Assembly: GCA_021014325.1 (NCBI GenBank)
Contig: CM037462.1
Coordinates: forward strand, 6,294,318 to 6,358,317
DNA from: Plazaster borealis
Taxonomy: Eukaryota; Echinodermata; Asteroidea; Forcipulatida; Labidiasteridae
DNA: 64,000 bases
Direction of reading: 5' to 3'
The position numbers were made by a program, and so were the translations under genes. This document shows positions 37,301 through 46,300 of this stretch, one piece after another (position 1 is the first letter of the stretch; each line of letters begins with the position of its first letter). The notes under the pieces are model-generated. The model saw nothing but the letters and a program-made list of their open reading frames with translations. It made no database searches and was not told the origin of the DNA.

Positions 37301-40300
37301 TGATATGCACTGAATGAACGAATGTCTACCAATACTGATGCACTGAATGAACGAATGTCTACCAATACTGATATGCACTGAATGAATGAATAGAGAGGTT
37401 TCGCAAGCGTACGGATACAGATACAGATACAGATACGATAACCGTATCTGTTCACGTTGGATGCGTGTCAGATTTTGTTTTGCAATCATACAGTAATGTG
37501 TCAGGCCTAGGCCAAAGTATAGACACACGTTGGCATAGGTTTTGCGAGCAAAACAAATCCAAAAACATTTTATTAATGTTCTTGCTATGATGGATAATTT
37601 GTTTGAATAATAATTGTGTTTAACTGTTCGTTTTCGGACCCACACGTTAAACGCGTGCAAAGAAAGTTTCAAGCAAGCACGGCAAAAATAGAGACCCTGT
37701 TTATACTGCATTTTTACCCCCACATTTTGCTTACAATGATTAACACATTTTTTCTAAATCATGAATGAGACCTTTAAAAGCGATACTGGGGAAAAAGTTT
37801 TAATCTAGGGCAAGAATGCAACTAAAATCAGCAAAACGGTATCCGTTTTTTAACGTACGTGTATGAGCTCCCGTATCCGTTGTTAACGTCCATGCAAAAC
37901 ACGGAAGTCACGGTTACGCGTCACGTGAACACACAAAGTGTTGACGTATCCGTATCCGTATGTGTATCCGTAGCCCTGCGAAACCTCTCTAATGTCTACT
38001 AATACCGATATGCACTGAATGAACGAGTGTCTACCAACACTGATATTCACTGAATGAATGAATGTCTACCAATACTGATGTGCACTGAATGAACGAATGT
38101 CTACCAATACTGATATGCACTGAATGAACGAATGTCTACCAATACTGATGCACTGAATGAACGAATGTCTACCAATACTGATGCACTGAATGAACGAATG
38201 TCTACCAATACTGATGCACTGAATGAACGAATGTCTACCAATACTGATATGCACTGAATGAATGAATAGAGAGGTTTCGCAAGCGTACGGATACAGATAC
38301 AGATACAGATACGATAACCGTATCTGTTCACGTTGGATGCGTGTCAGATTTTGTTTCGCAATCATACAGTAATGTGTCAGGCCTAGGCCAAAGTATAGAC
38401 ACACGTTGGCATAGGTTTTGCGAGCAAAACAAATCCAAAAACATTTTATTAATGTTCTTGCTATGATGGATAATTTGTTTGAATAATAATTGTGTTTAAC
38501 TGTTCGTTTTCGGACCCACACGATAAACGCGTGCAAAGAAAGTTTCAAGCAAGCACGGCAAAATAGAGACCCTGTTTATACTGCATTTTTACCCCCATAT
38601 TTTGCTTACAATGATTAACACATTTTTTCTAAATCATGAATGAGACCTTTAAAAGCGATACTGGGGAAAAAGTTTTTAATCTAGGGCAAGAATGCAACTA
38701 AAATCAGCAAAATGGTATCCGTTTTTTAACGTACGTGTATGAGCTCCCGTATCCATTGTTAACGTCCATGCAAAACACGGAAGTCACGGTTACGCGTCAC
38801 GTGAACACACAAAGTGTTGACGTATCCGTATCCGTATGTGTATCCGTAGCCCTGCGAAACCTCTCTAATGTCTACTAATACCGATATGCACTGAATGAAC
38901 GAGTGTCTACCAACACTGATATTCACTGAATGAATGAATGTCTACCAATACTGATGTGCACTGAATGAACGAATGTCTACCAAAACTGATATGCACTGAA
39001 TGAATGAATGTCTACTAATACTGATATGCACTGAATGAATGAATGTCTACCAATACTGATATGCACTGAATGAATGAATGTCTACTAATACTGATATGCA
39101 CTGAATGAACGAATGTCTACCAATACTGAAATGCACTGAATGAATGAATGTCTACCAATACTGATATGCACTGAATGAACGAATGTCTACCAATACAGAT
39201 ATGCACTGAATGAACGAATGTCTACCAATACTGATATGCACTGAATGAACGAATGTCTACTAATACTGATATGCACTGAATGAATGAATGTCTACCAATA
39301 CTGATATGCACTGAATGAATGAATGTCTACTAATACTGATATGCACTGAATGAACGAATGTCTACTAATACTGATATGCACTGAATGAATGAATGTCTAC
39401 CAATACTGATATGCACTGAATGAATGAATGTCTACCAATACTGATATGCACTGAATGAATGAAAGTCTACTAATACTGATATACACTGAATGAATGAATG
39501 TCTACCAATACTGATATGCACTGAATGAATGAATGTCTACCATACTGATATGCACTGAATGAACGAATGTCTACCAATACTGATATGCACTGAATGAATG
39601 AATGTCTACCAATACTGATATGCACTGAATGAATGAATGTCTACCAATACTGATATGCACTGAATGAATGAAAGTCTACTAATACCGATATACACTGAAT
39701 GAATGAATGTCTACCAATACTGATATGCACTGAATGAATGAATGTCTACCATACTGATATGCAGTGAATGAACGAATGTCTACCAATACTGATATGCACT
39801 GAATGAATGAATGTCTACCAATACTGATATGCACTGAATGAATGAATGTCTACCAATACTGATATGCACTGAATGAATGAATGTCTACTAATACTTACAC
39901 ATTGATGAGCTCCTTCTCAGGCCAGACACCATCAGTGAATTACTGCCTCGTCGATCCTGCTCACTAAATGAAGAATTCCGCTTGACTGGCCTCCCTCCTG
40001 CCACAGTAGGAGATGTCAAAGGAGTTTGCAGAATGACACTAATGCCTTCCTTGACTATGACCAACGGGGTAAGGTGTTCAGGAAGGGACAGTATCTCAGT
40101 CATACTGCAAAGTAAACAGAGAACAAAAACTATCTAAGTGATTTAATTTTTGCATCTGAACAAAATGGTTTTCATTTTGCTCGAAGCTAAGCACTATGTA
40201 CACTCTGTGCTTTCCAAGTCATGTAGAATAAAAACCCAGGAATATTAGGGTGGGACATGAACCTGTGAGCTTCCGAATCCTACAGCAGATGACCTAACCA

Positions 40301-43300
40301 CTAGACTACCTAGTGGGCCCAGTGACAAGAGACCAGTTAGAATCCAGTTTTAATTAGCAGTGGGTACCGCCGTTTATCAAAATCTTGTAAAGTATACAGT
40401 TTTCATTATACATATTTGTATTCACATAGTTGGTTCTATACACACAAGGACAGATGATTAAAGAATGTAATTGTAAACAATACTTGTTTATTGTAAATAC
40501 ATCCATTTTACATAGGAAACATATTTCAGCTTGGTTAATTTGGCTACTTACCTTGTAAACAAATTTGCTACTGAACTGGTTCACTGGTTGGGTATCTTTT
40601 GAAGATTTTACATAAACATTAAAACAATTATTTTTTTAAATGAAATTTATTGATTTACAAAAAATTGATGGTGCAATATTTGCAATCATTTAGCAAGCTT
40701 TTGTTTATGAATAGTTTAGAGATCTTAAAAGATTAACAGGCAGTTATTGGCTTGGGCAATCAATAAAATTGTGTCAATTTCTAAACTTCTCAATGTTTGA
40801 AACGTTTCCTGTTTCAACTTTCACATTTATTTTACAACTTTTATAATAAGCTAACCTTGCATCATAAGCCTTCATATTGTCCTTTTCTGCATGCATATTC
40901 TCCCTAGCAATAACTGAGAGCATGAGGGCGCTCTTCCAATCACGGAGTTCCCGAACGAGCCACACAGCTTCAGGGAGTAGACCACATACTAGTAGCAGAG
41001 ACATGGCAGTATCGGCAGTCCATATATCCGATAGCTGTTGTTGTCTTACACTACGTGAGATACGATCATGATATATAGGTACCATCCTACACGGAGCTGA
41101 AACAAACAAATTTGAAGTGACTAATCATCCAGAAGCTTAATAGCACCAAATAATAACAACAGTTATTCAAAATTACCTTGCATAAAACAAACTTGGTCAT
41201 TTGGGGATGATGGTTTAAAAAAATGATTTCAAATGTTTAAAAATAACAGTTTATTATTGAAATTTAAAAAGCAACATTTTTGTTTACAGCTCCACCTCAT
41301 CTTAAAATTCAATGTTCTAAATTTACATAATAGGTCTTAACCTCTTCTAATTAAATGTATAAACATGAACAAAAAATGTATAACTGGTGACTGCTATACA
41401 AATTAAGGACATTAAAACATTCAAAACAAGAGCAAAAGGGAGTTGTATGGCTTAATTTTGAATCTATCAAGGCAATCATAAATAAAAACCACCATGCTTG
41501 TACATACCATTTTGAGTTGATGGCAAGTGTAATGGCGGCAATGGCTTAGCGGCACATGGTGGATACACAAACAAGAAATGATTGGTGAAGTAAAGTGCCA
41601 TAAAGCGAGCCAGAGTTTGAACTGCCTCCTTCTGTACAGGGTCTGGAACACAAGGAAGCTCCGGATGTGTCTAGGTAATAACAAGTACAGAATGAGGAGA
41701 AATCAGACAAGAGTATTGAGTAACACTGTACTGTGATCGAGTAATAAAGTAATCCTCAGTTGACGAGACTCCTTTAGTCCACTTCAAGAGACAATCCAAC
41801 ACAAGATTCAAGCTGCTTCTCTTTATATTCATCAGAGTATTTCAGCCAATGAAGTCAGACAAAAAGGTAAAGTATTGCTTTGGAGTGATTTTGAGTAGTA
41901 ACTCTCAATATTGTGTGTTGGTTCATTTCAAACAAAAACCTGCATAAGCAACTCTCAAAAACAAGGAACGTTGGTTGTCTTTGTGTTGAAATGCCACTCA
42001 CATTATAGCAAGAGACAATGGTGTCAGACAACTGGCACCCTTAAACCAAGGACATCAGTTTTCTGGGCTTGAAGGTGTTTATTATCAGGTGTATACAAGA
42101 AGGTGACTTCTTCCACAATAACATGATACATCTCGTCATTCCAACGTAAGATCAGTAAAAATACCAACCTTTAAAGGCATACTTACAACAAAACTTAACA
42201 TAAGTCAACAAACCTTCCTTAACACACATTATGCAAACCCTTAATGAGCAACCATTGTATGCTTAAGAAGAAAGTATTTGCATCAATATACTAGAAGTCA
42301 TTCAAAACATGTAATTGATTTATGTTATTAGGTTATTCTAATTTGCTGTTGCATAATGTGGAGATTTAGTTTATAACAGTTTAGACATTTTAATACACTC
42401 AATGTTTTAATATCTGTACAAATATCACCTAGGAATCCTTATGTATAAATTTGAAAGTAACCTGTTACTGAGAAACATAAGATCTCTCTTTTGAAGGAAT
42501 CTAGATGTCCATCTACATAACACTACATCAGCAATTAAGATTCATATAGGAAAGGCTAGGACCACATTATTTATAAAAACAGTCAGACATCAAGGCCCCC
42601 TACTCTGGAATCAGCTTACCCCCATACCTTTCTTTAGAACTGTGGTTTTATTGTTGATTTTTTGAAACATTTTGTTCTTGTAAAAAAGGCTAACAAAAAT
42701 AATATAAAACATAATGTTAGTTTTGTTTTAGAAACATAGATACTTTGTTAACATGGAAAACATTGGAAGATGTCAATTTAGGACGTGACCTTTACTTTGA
42801 CCCCTTTTGTTTGAGTGGATGTAGGTCAAATCTTGTGGCTGTTTGCAGCTGCTATGGGCATTTTGGTAAAAGCCGTTTCCAGCCGTATCGTCTCTAAAGA
42901 TATATAAACCAGCATTCTTCCTGTTATTCTTTTGGTTTTGAACGATAGCATTTTCTATAGAATACTTTTTTGTAATGTTTAATCGCAGAATGTAATCTGG
43001 AGTATATACGGAATATAATTGTTACTTTGTTTATTACTGAAACCAACATCAATTTAGTAAGATGAGGAACCTACCTGTTTCTCTTCAGCATTCCAGCCAA
43101 AAAAGGAGACTTTGCTTTTCTCTATCACATGATACTGCCTTCCACCCTCCCTCTGTTTGCCTTGCTTATCCTCTCTAGGCTGTTCAATACTATAACACTC
43201 AATCAAGGAATCAACTAATCTTACAGCACTAACTAAATTATACTGCTCCAAATAAGTATAGAGAATGGCAAGGAGGGAGTGAGATACTAGGGTTGAAGAG

Positions 43301-46300
43301 CCAGTGGTAGGAAACGGGGATCTGCAGAGAAAAACATGACAGACATATTTGCATATAGACATTACAGACAACTTTAAGGTCTCATTTTTGCAGGAAAGCT
43401 AGTTACCCTAGGTGCCCAAAGTGAGAGAAAGAAGCAAAGTATAAGAGGCCTTGAAGTTTTCCCAGTCAATATCATAAAAGTTAATTCAATTTTATCATTA
43501 TGCATTCGATGCATTCAAATTCGCGCATTTTTCCCAAATTCGATCGAACTGGGGTTTCTTTTTAAATACTAATGCATTCAATTTCGTTTTTGTGCACACA
43601 TTATTTCGTACTTTTCATTCCGGTTCATTTTAATCATTCAAGACTACATTTTCACCATTCTTCAGTTGAGTTTCTACTACCTATTTACAACACCGATGAA
43701 ATTGAATGGTTGACCAGCCCCTTGCCTATTGGCTTTTGTTAAACTCAATGATGTTTGCGACCTAATGAATTTGAAAGATCTTATTTGACCAGTGAATGCT
43801 GAACTGTTGAAATTGAATTACTCCTATTGACTGTTGAAAGCTGATGCGAAAGAGCATTTATTTTCAAACGAAATAGAATTAGCCAGATGTTAAATTGAAG
43901 AGTTTTTGTGGAAATTGGACGGGAAAACCTATATCATTGAGCTAAAATTCTCTCTTTGGGTGACACAAGATTTATATACATGGTACAGTAGGATGGCAAC
44001 AAGCACACTCAAACACACATAGCTCTGTGTTGCAGTCACTCTGTGGACATGCCTTTGTTCTGTACACTTAAGGATAATCCTATTCTTCAACAACGTAAAA
44101 AAACACTGTGTGGACCTGTGTAAGTCCGTACATTTTGTGTGTAGCATTAAAACACAATTTCAATGTTAGTGTTTTTAAACTGTTTAAGTTGGAATGTAGG
44201 TACTAACAAAATCAGCTAAGTGTACATCCAATACAAACTGAACATTTAAAACAAAATTCAAAAGCCACGTGTATTTATCATTAAGAGTCTAGCAACAGTA
44301 CAGCCCCTGGAACCAAAAAGGTTTTTTGTCAAAAGCAATAAAAAATGAAACAAGAATATTTTGGTTTTAAATTGCTGAGTTTCTGGTGCCAATAGTATAC
44401 AAATATTGGATGAGTACCACATAGCAGAATATAATCACAATGTGAATTCTGGACGGTTCCATTTTATGAGGCCAAGCCTTGTGCAAGGGAACAGTCTAGA
44501 TTTCAACGAGTGATTGTATTCTTCTATATCGTATGAATAAAATGCATCCTATATTTGTTTTATATTACCTCACACATAGATCCTTGTAATTTGATATTTT
44601 TCAAATAATTCATAATTTATTTTAACAATAAATAATACAAAGTTTTGAACAATTTATTTCAAAAATAAGGTATTAAAAAGACATAACTGGAGCTGTTTAA
44701 GACCGGTTAGCTAAAGCGCATTCGGCGTTCATAGTCATACACGTGTTGACGTGCAAGCTTACGTGCGTGTACTAATAACACATAATGCAATCAATAGGTA
44801 CTGTACTCAATGTAAAATCTATTATCAATATAAGACTCTTATATTACATTTTGGAGTGTCTGAGCAGTAGACATGGCAAAGTATGACGCGTGACGCGTGT
44901 TTCACCAATCACATGAAAAGGCTCTATAAGTGCGGTATACAAAAAGAAATGGTTCAATTCCATTTTAGACTGAAACTTTCTCTATGATTGAGACTGACTT
45001 ACTTGTGAATTTGAGTTGTATAATCTGGCGTAGGATGGTCCCGGTTGCTAGGTAACGTCACATCTCTATACTGTAGTTGTTTAGTATGGTGAAGTACCAT
45101 ATACCAACAGGTAATGGCCTCCTGTGTATAACCTTGCAGGTAATACTCACATCCTGTAGCCAATTGTAACATAAGGAGTAACTATCAATCTGCACTTTGC
45201 AAAATTAGGTCTTCCCATTGACCTAGTACTTCTTTCATACAGTCACTAAAATCTCTTTTTAGAACCATTCTTCCTCCAGCAAACTTTCTGTCTGGTAGCA
45301 CTGGAAACCATGTAGCTAAAATAAGCTCTTATTTGCTGAATATAAGCATGTGAGTGCAACTCTAGTAAAATGCACACATAATGCAATGTTTCTATTTTTC
45401 ATGAGTATGTATCAGCGATGTATTTTGTGCAAAGTGTTCACCCATGAATTAAGCCTAAAAATACAAGGTTGTAAAGATTGGTCTTTATAAACACTCTGCC
45501 ACTGTGTGCACAACTTTACTATACAGCCAGCCCACGGCCAGTTGTTAACTTAACCTGCCACACCGAGCAACTTGACTGGTCACATCCTACTAGGTTTTTT
45601 TTTTATTAATGAGCAACTGCTGTTGGGTGGAAAACACTGAAAGAAAATCTTCAGCACTTGATGTTGTATTTACAAAACAAAAAATGTAGCACTTTACTCT
45701 TAGTTCAGAATTCAATCCTGCCCTCCATTGTTTTGATATTTTAAGGAAATACATCTTGATGTCACATGCCCGATATCTAAATAGTCAAAACCAGAGCCAT
45801 ATATTGGGAGGGTTGCAACATAATGGGACCAGTTTTCTTCGGTCACGTGGTTGCTGGACGCCATTTCTGTCCAAATGCAGCACAACCCCAATGTGCAGTC
45901 TGGTCTGGCACCATGTGTGTGCACATGTGGGGTTTTTTGGACCGAAAATGGCTTCTAATTAAAAGTTGTCGCAACTCTCCCAATGGCTCTGGTCAAAACA
46001 AATGCCCAATAAATGTATTTAATTAGTCAAGTTAATACGCCTGATATTTTACCAGTCTCGATTACATCCCCAATTTTTAACAAGACAAAACTGTCATTTC
46101 AATACACACAGTTTAATTTATTTCTAATCTTTAAAGGCACTGTACAAGTTTGGTAATTACTATAAAAAAATAGCAAAAAGAAATTACTTGGTAACGAGCA
46201 ACGGAGAGCTGTTGATGATATAAAACATTGTGAGAAACGACTTTTTCTGAAGTTACGTAGTTTTTGAGAAAAAAGGTAATTTCTCACTGAAATATTTCTC

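Larger units (their letters stand above)
37095..39892. repeat. 33-35-bp minisatellite in a CPLANE1 intron
   Basis: The unit GATATGCACTGAATGAACGA ATGTCTACCAATACT (35 bp; 33 bp where GATATGC is GATGC) is repeated more than fifty times. It is interrupted by two 599-bp MITE copies that are part of a larger tandem duplication. The array stops only about 10 bases from the donor of the 40104-39899 exon. Confidence 0.95.

Noticed and set aside
37259..38548. 154-160-codon minus frames repeated at 37.3 and 38.1 kb
   Set aside because: Each combines MITE and minisatellite sequence; the near-identity reflects the 876-bp duplication, not paired genes.
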